Counted from the first letter of the stretch, positions 1-11,722 are shown. The stretch: DNA of 64,000 bases from Humulus lupulus (GCF_963169125.1 NC_084795.1:140281766-140345765); one strand, 5' to 3'. The notes: generated by a model from the letters alone, not told the origin. Numbers and translations are program-made.

Positions 1-1216
1 TGTCTCTAAAATAGAATAGTCCTTAGCCACTCCATCTAGGACATTTCCTCTAACCTCCTGCAACTGCGCATCATCCATTTGACCCTCTCTTATCCTCTCT
101 AGAAGGGTATACTATAAAGTAATGTTGGTCAATAAGTGTTGGTCAATAAGCCCACAACTAGCTCTAGCCACTTCTTCTGTAAATTCCTTCGATATCTGCT
201 TCGAACTAAACAACTATCCTAGGCCCCTCCGGCTTAACGCATTTTCCACTACATTGGCCTTTCCTAGGTGGTAAAGGATTTCACAAACGTAGTCCTTCAC
301 CAATTCCAACCAACGTCTCTGTCTCATGTTTAAGTCCTTCTGGGTGAAGAAATACTTCAAACTCTTATGATCGGTGTATATCTCACACTTCTCTCCATAC
401 AAGTAATGTCCCTAAACTTTTAGTGCGAATACTACCGCTGCCAGTTCCAAATCATGTGTAGGATATCGCTGTTAATAATCCTTCAACTTCCGCGACACAT
501 AGACAATAACCTTCTCATTTCGCATCAACACACATCCCAATCCCACTCTCGATGCGTCAAAATACACTCCAAACTTCCCTCCCTCCGAAGGGTGGCTCAA
601 CACAGGAGGAGTAATCAATCGTCACTTCAAATCCTTGAAGCTACCCTCAGATTTATCTGACCATGTAAACTTTAGATTCTTCCGTGTCAACTTAGTGATC
701 AACTGTGTGGCAATCTTTGAGAACCCATCACAAATCGTCTGTAATATCCCACTAGTACAAGGAAGCTCCTAACCTCCGAGGCGTTCCTTCACCTCGGCCA
801 ATCCCTAACTACCTCTACCTTGGCTGGATCTACCTTAATCCCATCTCCACTAACAATATGTCCAAGGAATGTCACTTCTGGTAGCCAGAACTCACACTTC
901 TTAAATTTAGCATATAACTGATGCTCTCTCAATCTCTGTAATACACGTCAGAGATGTTGCTCATGCTCTACCTCTGAACTGGAGTAAATTAAGATGTCAT
1001 TAATGAAGACAATCACAAACTGATCCAAGAAATCCTTGATCACCCTGTTCATCAGATCCACAAATGCTGCTGGGGCATTGGTAAAACCTAACGACATGAC
1101 CAAGAACTCATAATTCTCATACCTCGTACAAATGTTCATCTTCGGAATATCCTCGTCCTTGATCCTCAGCTGGTGATAACCAGATCGAAGATCAATCTTC
1201 GAGAATACCTTCTTAC
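1..1216 (-). pseudogene. Element A pol, distal part: RT palm, RNase H and linker to integrase
   Basis: On the minus strand, 1229-948 encodes the RT core: the [11 protein letters not shown] block, then [10 protein letters not shown], then the catalytic box, which reads FINDILIYS where the family has F-[IV]-D-D; the first aspartate of the pair has become asparagine, which should abolish polymerisation. Positions 402-214 encode RNase H with the [16 protein letters not shown] signature and the YHLGKANVV block. Positions 213-1 are the linker towards integrase. Several stops and frame changes lie between 950 and 400. The segment is broken at 1216 by the insertion of element B. Continuation beyond the left edge is expected but not visible. 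Confidence 0.85.
1212..1216. repeat. Target-site duplication CTTAC, left copy (element B)
   Basis: CTTAC directly precedes the TGTAGC start of element B and recurs at 6875-6879 directly after its TTACA end. Five-base duplications are the normal footprint of LTR-retrotransposon integrase. Confidence 0.92.
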
Positions 1217-2791
1217 TGTAGCGTCCCAAATTTGCTAATAAGCCTTAGGGCCTTGATTAGCATGCTGGGAGGGAAATAATTTATTTAATTATGTTAATAT
1301 ATGAATTTGATGATCATGTGATTAGAAATGTATGTTTAGGTGAATTAAATATGTATGTGGGCCCCATTTGGCTATTAGGGGCATATTTGTAATTTTAGCC
1401 CGTTGAGGGCATAAATGTAATATTTTTGTATATTGTGATTGATACCACGGGTGAGTGGTGATATATTTGTGATGCACAATCCGAGATGGTCCTAGGGAGC
1501 AGTTTAGCTAGAAAGTCACAACATGGTCGAATACCTAGGTCGGGAGGAGCCTAGGGGTATTTTGGGAACGTAATGTGTGTTCGAGATTTATCGAGTAACG
1601 GGTAGTAATTTAGCAATAATTTGGACATGTTAGGATTAAATGAGGATTTTATAGGAACACTCGAGGAATTAGCGGAACATGTTAAATAACAAAATTTCCC
1701 TTGGGGAAACTTAAGGGTTTGGATAGACTTAAGGGGCATTTTAGACTTTTGGCTAAAGGGATAAGCTTAAGCATCAACTTCAACTTAATGTTAAGGGATA
1801 AGCTGAGACCTTAGAAGAAAACAATAGTCTCTGTCTCTCCTTCGGTTCTTTCTTTTTCCCCCTTGGTTTTTGAAGGCTTGGATCAATTGAAGGATTTTAG
1901 GCATAGTCTTTGAAGAATTGGAGGCTGGTTGTGGTTTGAATCAGCTCAAGGTCGGGTAAAATTCAGAGGTATGCTCTTGGAGTTGATCTTCATGTTGAAT
2001 TCTGCTAGGATTAGAGGTTTGCATGAAAATGGATTCTAAGTATGATTTTAGATGTTGTTGAGTATATAAATTGTTTCAGAGATTTGTTATGGAGCCTAGG
2101 TTATGTGGAAGGGAAGTCTAGGCTTGATTCTGGGTTAAATTGGTGTTTGGGGTATGAAATTGAGGTTTAGGCTCTAGGAAAACGTAGGAAATAGTTTGAT
2201 TTTCTGGGTTTCGGGGCTCGGGTTGTGGCCTTGTTCTTCAGGTGTCGCAGCCCGTGTGTGTTGAAGAGGATGGAAAGCCCCTATTTCCTAGGCGCGCCGC
2301 GGTCCGTTTCCCTTAGCAGAAAGACATTTTGCCTCATACTTGAGCGTGCTGCGGCCCTTTAGGGGTTGGGTCGCGGCTTAAAAGCAATGTAATGGTTGTT
2401 TGAAGGTTTTTAGCTCGGGAACTCAAATGTTAAGGCTTGGGAAGGATTTTACTACCTGGATTGGTAGAATCCAAGGTCCCAGAGGTTAGATTTATATTCC
2501 GAAGTCAATTATTAGTTTAGAACTTGATGGATAGTTATTATGAATGCATTGTGACTAGGTTTTCAACAAGGCTCAGGTAAGGAAACTATTGTACCCATAG
2601 ATGAAATAGCTTAGGACATAGGTAAGGAAACTATTGTACCCGTAGATCAGGGCATGGCCCCATTGTTTGTATTCAGTATGTGTTTAAATATCTGCTGTAT
2701 TGTGCTATGTGATGCTTATTTGTGAGTGAATGGCAAAAGCTGGGAACGGCAAAGGCCGAGAACGAATTGACATGTAAAAAGGCTAAGTATG
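1217..2791 (+). repeat. Element B 5' LTR, 3'-truncated
   Basis: Begins TGTAGCGTCCC and runs parallel to 4785-6284 of the 3' LTR, including the shared GC-rich block at 2245-2385 and the 'tattcagtatgtg' segment near 2670. Homology stops at about 2791, about 590 bp short of the LTR end, where pol sequence begins. The 5' terminus is fixed by the duplication CTTAC. Confidence 0.88.
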
Positions 2792-2802
2792 TATGGATAG
2801 AC

Positions 2803-3420
2803 AGGTGTGAGAACAATTTCAAAGAATTGAAGCGACGACTGTCACTACTCCAGTATTGAGTCTGCCGTCAAACAATGAGAAGTTTGTAGTTTATAATGAT
2901 GCTTCCAGATAGGGTTTGGGGTGTGTATTGATGCAAGCCGGAAAGGTAATAGCCTATGCGTCGAGAAAGTTGAAGGAGTATGAATAGTGGTTTGCCACAC
3001 ATGATCTGGAATTGGTGGCAGTGGTTTTTGCACTTAAGGTTTGGATGCATTATTTATATGGTGAGAAGTATGAAATATACACTGACCATAAGAGTTTGAA
3101 GTACTTCTTTACTCAGAAGGATCTGAATATGCACCAAAGACATTGGATATAATTGTTAAAGGATTACGATTGTGATATTCTATACCACCCTGGGAAGGCC
3201 AATGTGGTGGCCAACGCGTTGAGTCTGAAAAGCCCAGGACAGTTGTTCAGTTCGAGGCAAATATCAGATAAGCTAGCTGAAGAGATGGCTAGGGCATGTA
3301 TAGAATTGGTGGTTGGTCATTTAGCCAACATCACTCTTCAGTCTACGCTCCTTGAAAGGATCAAGGAGGCACAGGGGGAGGATCCCTAGTTGAGGGAGCA
3401 TAAAGAGGGCATCTTAGCCA
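2803..3420 (+). pseudogene. Element B pol remnant: RNase H and linker
   Basis: Reading starts abruptly at the deletion joint within the sequence just before RNase H (FKELKRR at about 2818). The RNase H signature [16 protein letters not shown] lies at about 3080-3130, followed by the YHPGKANVVANAL block (3180-3225) that ends the domain in chromoviruses. An open stretch from 3153 to 3389 continues into the linker towards integrase. Earlier parts are shifted in frame and carry stops, so no functional RNase H can be made. The corresponding region of element A is clearly related. Confidence 0.85.
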
Positions 3421-4250
3421 GAGCGACTAAAGACTTTTCTATTTTGGAGATGGAATTACTGATGTACAAAGGATGAATTTGTGTTCCAATGGATTCCGAT
3501 ATCCGGTGGGAGATTTTAGATGAGTCTCATACCACTCCCTATTCTTTCCATCCTGGTACGACGAAGATGTACCAAGATTTGAGAACTCTGTATTGGTGGT
3601 CGGGAATGAAGAAGGATGTGGTTGATTATGTGGCCAAGTGTTTGACTTGTCAACAGGTAAAGGCTGAACATCAGAGGCCAGCAGGGTTGTTGCAGCCTCT
3701 AGGGATTCCAGAGTGGAAATGGGCGAATATCACCATGGACTATGTGGTTCGATTACCAAAGATCGTTGGACAACATGATTCAGTGTGGGTGATTGTGGAT
3801 AGGTATACCAAGTCTACTCACTTTTGCCTATTAGGACAACTTATATTGTTGACCAGTATGCTAAATTGTATGTGAAGGAAATTGTACGACTGCATGGGGC
3901 TTCGAGATTGATAGTATCCGACAGGGACCCCACCTTCACTTCCAAGTTTTGGGAGAGCCTGCAGAAGGCTATGGGTACCAGTTGCGATTTAGTATCACTT
4001 ATCATCCTCAGACAGATGGACAGTCTGAGAGGAAAATTCAGATACTGGAGGATATGTTACGAGCCTGTGTGCTTGATTTTGGGGGATCTTGGAGTAAGTA
4101 TCTCCCTTTGATTGAGTTTTCATACAATAACAGTTATCAGGGGTCTATCGGAGTGGCTCCGTATGAGATCACCTATCCATTGGGATATGATGGGCGAGAG
4201 GAGATATCTAGGTCCTGAGGTTTTTTAGAGGAACAGTGAGGCGATTGAGT
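3420..4250 (+). pseudogene. Element B integrase
   Basis: Integrase inserts element cDNA into the genome. The N-terminal zinc region (HHCC type) is visible at 3510-3660: a histidine pair, the LYWWSGMKKDV block and CLTC. The core follows, with the first catalytic aspartate in the TMDYV stretch (about 3735), the second in SDRDPTFTSKFW (about 3925) and the glutamate after HPQTDGQSERK (about 4030). The core is split over three frames: a frameshift near 3830 and another before 4000 break it. The end near 4200 matches the usual position before the linker to the chromodomain. Confidence 0.88.
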
Positions 4251-4750
4251 AGATTAGAGCTCGAATGCTCACCTCCCAGAGTCGGTAGAAGAGTTACTCA
4301 GACTTGAGACACAGGAGCGTAGAGTTTCAAGTTGGTGACCATGTGTTCCTTAGAGTATCTCCCTTGAGAGGAGTGAAACAGTTTGGTAACAGGGCAAGCT
4401 GAGTCCTAGGTATGTTGGCCCCCTTGAGATTCATGAACAATTTGGATAAGTAGCTTACAGATTGGCGATGCCACCTGCTCTATCAGGGGTTCAAAATGTG
4501 TTTCATGTATTCATGATCTGGAAGTAAGTATCAGATTCTACACACGTGCTGTGTTTTGAGAACTTGGAGCTGGTTCAGGATTTATCGTATGAAGAGAAGT
4601 TGGTTCAGATTCTCGACCGAAAGGATAAAGTCTTGTGGAGCAAGACCATTGCCTTAGTGAAGTTGTTGTGGAGGAACGTCAAAGTGGAAGAAGCAACTTG
4701 GGAACTTGAGATAGATATGTGGGATCGGTATCCCAAGTTATTCAGGTAAT
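4250..4750 (+). pseudogene. Element B integrase C-terminus with chromodomain
   Basis: After a decayed linker (4250-4540), an open stretch 4546-4749 encodes a chromodomain-like tail: VQILDRKDKVL, a basic KLLWRN block, then EEATWELEIDMWDRYPKLF, the aromatic and acidic pattern that closes chromoviral integrases. In this lineage the domain is thought to steer insertion to modified chromatin. It is followed at once by the polypurine tract, the expected order for an element without further genes. Confidence 0.85.
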
Positions 4751-4770
4751 TTTAAGGATGAAATTTCTGT

Positions 4771-4784
4771 AAGGAGGGGCTGGT
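4771..4784 (+). other. Element B polypurine tract
   Basis: AAGGAGGGGCTGGT directly before the 3' LTR start TGTAGC. This is the expected place for the plus-strand primer of reverse transcription. Confidence 0.8.
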
Positions 4785-6874
4785 TGTAGCATCCCAAATT
4801 TTCTAATAAGGCTTAGGGCCTTGATTAGCGTGTCGGGAGGGCAGTAATTAATTTAATTATGTTAATATATGAATTTGATGATTATGTGATTAGAAATGCA
4901 TGTATAGGTGAATTAAATATGCATGCGGGCCCCATTTGACTATTAGGGGCATATTTGTAATTTTAGCCCGTTGAGGGCATAAATGTAATATTTGGGTATA
5001 TTGTGATTGATACCACAGGTGAGTGGTGATATATTCGTGATGCATGATCTGAGACGGTCTTAGGGAGCAGTTTAGCTAGAATGTCACAACAGGGTCGAAT
5101 ACCCGGGTTGGGAGGAGCCTAGGGGTATTTTCGAAACGCAATGTGTGTTTGGGATTTGTCAAGTAACAGGTAGTAATTTAGCAATAATTTGGACATTTTA
5201 GGATTAAACGGGGATTTATAGAAACACTCGAGGAATTAGCAGAACATGGTAAATGACGAAATTTCCCTTGGTGGCACTTGAGGAGTTGGATAGACTTAAG
5301 AGGCATTTAAGAATTTTGTCTAAAGGGATAAGCTTAAGCATCAACTTCAACTTAAGGTTAAGGGATAAGCTGAGACCTTATAAGAAAACAGAAGTCTCTC
5401 TCTCTCCTTCAGTTCTTTCTTTCTCTCCCTTGGTGTTTGAAGGCTTGGATCAATTTAAGGATTTTAGGCATAGTTCATTGAAGAATTGGAGGCTGGCTAT
5501 GGTTGGGATCATCTCAGGGTCGAGTACAACTCAGAGGTAAGCTCTTGGACTTGATCTTCACGTTGAATTCTGCTAGGATTAGAGGTTTGCATGAAAATGG
5601 ATTCTAAATATGATTTGGATGTTGATGAGTCTATAAATTGTTTCTAAGATTTGTTATGGGCCTAGGTTGTGTGGAAGGGAAGTCTAGGCTTGATTCTGGG
5701 TTAAATTGGTATTTGGGGTATGAAATTGAGATTTAGGCTCGAGAAAAACGTAGGAAATAGTTTGATTTTCTGGAAAGCCTCTTTTTGCCTAGGTGCGCCA
5801 CAATGCAAGGTATAGCTCGCCGCAGACATGTCCCTTAGTAGCGCGCTGCGGCCTTGAAGGGGATGGGTCATGGCTCAAATGCAAAGTAATGGCTATTTGA
5901 TGGTTTTTAGCTCGGGAACTCAAATGTTAAGGCTCGGGAAGGATTTTACTATCTGGATTGGTAGAATCCAAGGTCCCGGAGGTTAGATTTATATTCTGAA
6001 GTTATTTATTGGTTTAGAACTTGATGGATGGTTATTATGAATGCGTTGTGACTAGGTTTTAAACGAGGCTTAGGTTAGGGGAATGTGATCGAGATTGCGG
6101 TGCTCAGATAGCTCAAGACACAGGTAAGGAAACTGTTGTACCCATAGAGCAGGGTGTGGCCCCATTGCTTGTATTCAGTATGTGTTTAAATATTTGTTGA
6201 TATTGTGCTATGTGATGCATATTTGTGAATGAACGACGAAGGCTGGGAATGGTGAAGGCCAAGAATGGAAGAAAGCTAAGTACGACAAGGGGTGTAGGTC
6301 GTTAGGGCGAGACCCTCCTACGGTGTTGGAGCCACCCTCTCAGTGAAGTCCATTAACCCAGGGCCTGGTAAAGCACCTGGGACGGTGATGGCCACTATGT
6401 GTTTAGCACGTTGGCTGTTTTATTATAAATTGTGGATTGTTATGCATATGTAATATGTTTTGTGTTGAGTTTTCTTGCTGGGCTTCGGCTCACAGGTGCT
6501 TTATGTTGCAAGTAAGGGTAAAGGAAAGGTCGACCAACCATGAGTACGGAGAGCGTGGAGCGACGGGTACATGTTCGGCCTACCTGGCTGCCACGACCAG
6601 GGTTATTTTTGGAAGATGTTATATATTGGTTGATTTGTCGCTTAGGTCGACCTTAACTATATTTTTGTGTTGTAAAGTATTTTCTAAACAGTATTTTGGG
6701 ATCCCAAATGTACAACTCTTAAAAATTCAATCAATGACTACATTTTCATACTTATAGTCTTTAAACAACTTTTATTTCAGTTCAGTTACACTTTTAACCT
6801 AAAACCTCGATTAGCGAGCTAATGGCACATTTTTAACTCACGTAGTAACGGCTCTAAGGAAGTAGGGCATTACA
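4785..6874 (+). repeat. Element B 3' LTR (2090 bp)
   Basis: Starts TGTAGCATCCC after the polypurine tract and ends GGGCATTACA before the duplication CTTAC. It holds a pyrimidine-rich 'tctctctctctcc' leader-like block near 5395, a GC-rich dyad block at 5790-5880 and the 'ttttcttgctgggcttcggc' segment at about 6470 that recurs in the other Tekay-type LTRs of the window. A chance open frame of 106 codons at 6437-6757 lies inside the LTR and is not considered a gene. Confidence 0.92.
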
Positions 6875-6879
6875 CTTAC
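6875..6879. repeat. Target-site duplication CTTAC, right copy (element B)
   Basis: CTTAC directly follows the TTACA end of the 3' LTR and matches 1212-1216. Confidence 0.92.
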
Positions 6880-7290
6880 CTTACAGCTGATTGAACATGT
6901 CATCTATCCTCAGTAAGGGATACTTGTTCTTGATGGTCAACTTGCTCAACTCCCTATAGTCTATACACATTCTCAGAGTTCCATCCTTCTTCTTCACAAA
7001 TAAAATTGGAGAACCCCATGGCGAGAAGCTAGGTCTAATAAATTCCAAGTCTAGAAGCTCCTACAATTGTATCTTCAGCTCCTTTAACTTTGGCGGAGCC
7101 ATCCTATATGGTTCCCTCGACACTGACTCCATACTCGGTGCTAACTCAATGGTGAACCGAATCTCCCTGTGCAGCGGTAGTCCCAAAAAGTCCTCAGGAA
7201 ACACATCCAAGAACTCGCATACCAGTCTAGTCTCTCCCGGCCCCACTGGCGTAACTCTAGTGGTATCCACCACACAAGCTAGAAAACCTA
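6880..7290 (-). pseudogene. Element A pol, proximal RT
   Basis: Minus-strand reading from 7273 gives the protease-RT connector with EFLDVFPEDFLGLP, then IRFTIELAP and the YRMAPPKLKELK block, then (about 7020-6905) [23 protein letters not shown] and the KYPL segment. These are the fingers of a Ty3/gypsy RT. A stop lies in the block just before the insertion joint at 6880; the continuation of the same domain is at 1216 and below, across element B. Confidence 0.87.
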
Positions 7291-7860
7291 TACAACCTGC
7301 TTATAATAGGTCCCTTGCCCTCAATTTTGATATCATAGGAATGCAGGGTCCATGCATAACACTAACGAAAACAAAGGGATCCTCATCCTCAGGCTCAAAA
7401 GTCACCATCTTCTTCCTGCAATCTATAGAGGCCTCGTATATGACAAGCCAATCCATCCCCAAAATCATATCAAAATTATCCATACCTAACTCAACAAAAT
7501 ATACTGATAGTTCCCTATTATCCATCATCACTGGTAGTGTTCTAATTCATCTCCTAGAAAATACTAGCTCCCCTGTAGGCAGTATAGTCCCAAAACCCAT
7601 AGTATAATACTCACTAGGCCAACACAATCTATCAATCACTTTAGTAGAAACAAATCAATGTGTAGCACCAGAGTCAATCAATACAGTATATGAAGAGTTG
7701 GCGCTAGAAACGTGACCTATTACTACTGAGGGACTACCCTCAGCCTCTGCCTTTGTCAAGGTGAACACTCGAGTTGGAGTCAAGCTGTCCACCTTCCCTG
7801 GTTCCTTTTTCTTCAATGTCAGGCAATCCTTCTTGAGTTGTCCAACCACCACGCACAAGT
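7291..7860 (-). pseudogene. Element A aspartic protease
   Basis: The protease cuts the polyprotein of the element. The active-site triad is visible as VLIDSGATH at about 7690-7655, with the flap and second hydrophobic block DMILGMDWL at about 7450 and a RARDLL tail near 7310. The DSG triad is intact, but at least one stop separates the active site from the C-terminal half, and the upstream junction to the zinc knuckle changes frame. The length, about 180 codons, is typical. Confidence 0.83.
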
Positions 7861-8862
7861 AACAGGCCTATACCTGACATTCGCCCAAATGTCGCTTCAT
7901 GCATCGAGTGCAGTCTGGATAACTCCTCCATGATTCGCCACCTCCTTGGTGGCCACCCTGGGTACCCCAGCCCCTCCTATCAAGACCAGCAGTGGCCGGG
8001 GTGTCAGGGGTCTTACTCTTTTGATCACTGGGGCCTCCATCCCTACCAGACCATGTATATGGAGGCACTGCCCTACGAACATCCTGTCTCGTAGCGTTTT
8101 CCCTCTAGATCTTGTTCTCTGCCTCCTCAGCGGTAAGAGTCTTCTCAACAGCCTGAGCATAAGTCATCTCCCCAGACACTGATGTGATCCTCACATATTG
8201 GGCTATCATAGCATTAAGCGCTCGAACAAACCTGTCTTGCCTAGCTACATTTATAGGCACTAAATTTGGTGCAAACTTTGCTAGCTTGTCAAACTTCAGG
8301 GCATACTCAGTAAATTCCATGCTACCTTGCACCAACTCAATGAACTCATTCACCTTCGCTACCCTGACAACAAGATTATAATATCTCTAGTTGAACAGAT
8401 CTCTGAACTCTTCCCAACTCATAGCAAAAACATCTCGAGTCTGTTATGCCACTTTCCACCAAAAATGAGCATCCTCACAAAGCATATAGGTGGCACATGC
8501 CACTCTGTGATTAACTTCTACCCTCAAAAAATCAAGGATGGAGGTGATCATACTCATCCACTGTTCAACTTTGAGTGGAACTGGTCCTCCCTCAAAGTTG
8601 GAGGATGTTGCCCCTTGAATCTTTCATAAAGTTGCTCCCACCTGTTTCCAATCTTAGGTGGCTGTACAGCTGGTGCCCCAATAGGTGGAAAATTAGGTGC
8701 GACACTCCTTGCCAGAGCCTGTTGTCTCAGAAGATGGATTTGATCTTCCTTACTCTGAAGTCTGGCTTGCATATCAACAAGCAACTGCTGCCAGTTCTCA
8801 AGGACTGGCGGAGGGTTCTGGCCCTACTCATCATCTTTAGCCTTGACCTCGGTGTCAGCTAG
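7823..8862 (-). pseudogene. Element A gag with zinc knuckle
   Basis: Gag forms the particle shell. The minus strand from about 8862 shows a glutamine-rich N-terminus (open part 8784-8554), the capsid core with a WWKVA-type motif near 8465, a long helical part (8353-8105, including FDKLAKFAPNLV), a basic and glycine-rich linker (8068-7868), and a knuckle CYLCVVVGQLKKDC at about 7866-7823 in which the histidine of the CCHC pattern is glutamine. Stops are frequent (for example after LNSG at about 8554). No clear start codon could be chosen. The PBS lies about 390 bp upstream. Confidence 0.83.
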
Positions 8863-9255
8863 CCATATTTATCGCCTTAGACGCATAACTATCCAAGTTT
8901 ATCTGCAATCAACGACTCGGCAGTCAAGCAATGACAACAAGTTTATATTCATTTCACGGTCCAACGCCAAAATCCAGGCCACAAAGCACAATCATGACGT
9001 AAAAAAGCATTTACACAATTATTCGCATACATTAGAAATGCTAATAAGCATGCCCTAACATATTCTCATAGTAGTCAAGGGCCAGACCCTATTAGTATAT
9101 CTCATGCTCCCCATTAATCATGCACACAAAGCATTTATATTTCACTTAAATATTTAAACATATAAGCACATATTTAGTTACCAAACCCTGAGTCGAGCTT
9201 GTCTTTAGGGGCGAGTGTACATGCCCAGCCAGTCTTTAGGAACCCTTAAACCTAG
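8863..9255 (-). other. Element A leader between PBS and gag
   Basis: About 390 bp without coding signal between the primer-binding site and the first recognisable gag codons; it would hold the gag start and packaging region. No conserved motif recognised. Confidence 0.5.
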
Positions 9256-9273
9256 ACCTCTTTGATACCAAGT
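9256..9273 (-). other. Element A primer-binding site (initiator tRNA-Met type)
   Basis: On the minus strand the sequence just after the LTR end reads TTGGTATCAAAGAGG, matching the first eight bases of the TGGTATCAGAGC primer site complementary to plant initiator tRNA-Met, with one mismatch beyond. Confidence 0.8.
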
Positions 9274-11500
9274 TGTAACACCCTGGGTAACCAAGACCAT
9301 TACACTGTGTTTTTAAAATAGTGTAAGACTTGTTGATCAGGTCGTTTGAACTAAAATGTGTTTCTAAAGTTATTTGATAGGTTAAAAGATTTTGATTATA
9401 AAATGATTGATTTTCATTAGAATATGAGTTTGATACATGGGATCCTAAAAATAAGATTTACATGGTGGAAACGACTCTCAAAGACTGATACAACAAAAGC
9501 CAGTTTAATGGCAAAATACAGTTTAGAGCTCTAATCCTTGTAAATCCCTCGGCTGTGGCGGTCGAGCAGCTGCCAATGTACACTCTGCCCCCAAATCTCT
9601 CCAACTCATGGCTAGTCTAGCTTTCCTTTGCCTTTACCTGCACCACATAGCACCTGTGATCCAAGGCTCAACAAGAAACCATAATTAACATGCATCGACA
9701 GCAACAAGATTGTATAATAAACTTCAATCCAATTAACTCAATTAATCACCAGAATACAAGTAATAAGCTAGGCAATGTTAAACATATACTTTCAAATATA
9801 AAACTCAATTTGTAACACAAATATTTAGGTGTCGACGCCCTTTAGGGTGAGCCCTCTGGTTATTTAGCTAACCCCGGCTCGCTTAGGCCGAGTTGCGTTC
9901 ACTATGCTTATCATCAGTCCCGATACCCGTTGGCCATACTTACATATCCCACATAACAGATATATAGTCCACAGAGCACATATAATAAATTACAGGGAAT
10001 CTTAGTCTCGATCACAACCACATGGGTGTAGTTTTGTTACCTCGAGTCCCGAGGAGTGGATAAAGAGCGGTCCCGAGCACGATCCTCAGTCCTGAGCCTT
10101 AACGATAATCCTAGTCACAAGCAATAATGGATAACTATAAAATTCTAATCCAATTAATTATTTTGGAAACATATGCCTCCAGGACTTTGAATTATACTAA
10201 AGTAGGTTGTAGAATTCGTCCCGAGCGCTTATGTTTAAATCCTCAAGCCTCCCCGAGCCTAAAAACATTAGCTTCCATTTAGGGTCGCGGCACGCCGTTT
10301 AGGGCCACAACCCGCTACTTGGTCAGAGGGCAAGGCCCTCCCTGCTGGAGGACACGGGCCACGGCATGCTCCCCCATGTCGCGACGCCTAGGCAAACCAG
10401 AGGCATCTCCAGCCTCATCAAACTGGTGTGCCGCGGCACCTAAAGAACAGGGTCGCAGCTCAGGCCTTCGTACCCAGAAATCCATACATTTCTTCTGTGT
10501 TTTTCTCAACCAAACCCTTAAATCTTCACCCAATTCATCCCTGTTCTCAAAATTGAACCCAGAGTTCATATCACAACAGCATTTTCAAACTAAATACCCC
10601 CAAACTCACTCCACCAACTCATTAAAATTCAAGGATCGCATCCTATAGTCTAACCCCATAAAATTTCAAAGCCAAAATGAAAACTCAGTAAAAGCTACAG
10701 AATTCCCTACCTCAACTGGCAATCTGACTTGAATTTCCTCTATCCTCCTCAAACTTTAAGTTTTTCAAGCATCAGCCTCAAATTCCCCAAACTTTTTTGT
10801 TGAAATCCTTGAGTTTCTCCTTCAAAACTTTAGAGTTTTGTTAGGTTCTAGAGTGAGAGAGAGAAAGAGAGAGAGAGAGAGTTTAAGTGCTGAGAGTATT
10901 CTGGTCATCCCTTGAGTTCAGTAACCTTATCCCTAACCAAAAGACCGAATTGCCCCTTAAGTCTATCTAAATCCTCAATTGCCACTAGGGGCAATTTCGT
11001 CATATGCCACATCCTGCTAAGTCCTCGAGTATTCCTATAAATCCCCACCAAATCCCAACATGTCCAACTAATTACCAATTACTTGTTTATTACTCGATAT
11101 ATCCCAAATATATGTCAAGTTTCCCAAACTACCCCTAGGGTCACCCCGAGTCGGGTATTAAACCCATTGTGACCATTCCGCTAATCCGCTCACAAGGATC
11201 GCCCAAGCCGTATACCGCAAACGTATCCACATAATAATGTGGTCTCAATCATTTAACATATATAATCACATTTGTGCCCTCAACGGGCCAAAATTACAGT
11301 TATGCCCTTATAAACAAGAACGGGCCCACATGCATATTTAATACTCATAAGCATGCATATATAAATATATTCATATCATCATATATATCATGCTTGCCAC
11401 ATAGTCACGCATTTAATCAATTAATCACACACATATCAAATCATGCCCTCTCGACATGCTAATCTAGGCACTAAACCCTATTTTTTTTTGGTTCGTTACA
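9274..11500 (-). repeat. Element A 5' LTR (about 2.2 kb)
   Basis: Read on the minus strand it starts TGTAACGAAC at 11500 and ends GGGTGTTACA at 9274, next to the PBS. It contains the reverse complement of the 'tttcttgctgggcc' type block (9660-9690), a GC-rich dyad module at 10265-10470 that includes the perfect palindrome GTGCCGCGGCAC (10428-10439), and a GA-rich run at 10853-10881. The partner 3' LTR would lie left of the window. Chance open frames at 10315-10648 on both strands fall on the GC-rich module and are not genes. Confidence 0.85.
10853..10881. repeat. GA microsatellite
   Basis: About 29 bp of almost pure GA dinucleotides inside the LTR of element A. GA-rich pyrimidine/purine blocks occur at the equivalent position of the other Tekay-like LTRs here (1830, 5395), near a plausible transcript start. 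Confidence 0.85.
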
Positions 11501-11722
11501 ATATGAATACCTTTATGATGTTTGTAATGTAGTCCGAGAAGATATTAAGCATACATTGTTGGACTGTTGCATGAGAATTACATAGCTCGAATTGCATGTG
11601 TTGAAATGTGAAATTTTTAAAGATTTGTGTAGGTTACTATTTTAGGGACATAAAAGGCATTTCTCGTCACCCAGGCACGGGTCATAGATTCCAGGGTCAT
11701 GAAAAGTACTCCCTTTTTCACG
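11501..11722. other. Unassigned 220 bp between two LTRs
   Basis: No domain or repeat recognised. It is the right flank of element A and the left flank of the next LTR. The phrase 'gggtcatgaaaagt' faintly recalls the subterminal words of the nearby CACTA element, too weakly to assign. Confidence 0.4.

Larger units (their letters stand above)
1217..6874 (+). mobile_element. Element B: internally deleted Tekay-like chromovirus inserted in element A
   Basis: A plus-strand LTR retrotransposon with a truncated 5' LTR (1217 to about 2791), a pol remnant (RNase H, integrase, chromodomain), a polypurine tract and a full 3' LTR (4785-6874). It interrupts the RT of element A and is bounded by CTTAC on both sides. 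The last ~590 bp of the 5' LTR, the primer-binding site, gag, protease and RT are missing, so the 5' LTR runs straight into RNase H near 2795-2806. By eye the first ~370 bp of the two LTRs differ at about 30 positions, so the insertion is not recent. Confidence 0.92.
1..11500 (-). mobile_element. Element A: Tekay-like Ty3/gypsy chromovirus, interrupted and cut by the window edge
   Basis: A minus-strand LTR retrotransposon read from right to left: LTR 9274-11500, primer-binding site just below 9273, gag, zinc knuckle, aspartic protease and start of RT down to 6880, then the rest of RT and RNase H from 1216 to 1. The two halves are separated by element B (1217-6874) and by duplicated CTTAC, so they were once continuous. 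Integrase, chromodomain and the 3' LTR would lie left of position 1. The domain order and the long LTR fit Tekay/Del-type chromoviruses, the lineage of element B; this is motif reading, not a search. Stops and lost catalytic residues show it is dead. Confidence 0.85.

Noticed and set aside
6437..6757. 106-codon frame
   Set aside because: Inside the 3' LTR of element B; not shared as a frame with the other LTRs of the family.
10315..10648. Open frames of 84 and 109 codons on opposite strands
   Set aside because: Both lie in the LTR of element A over GC-rich sequence that lowers stop frequency.
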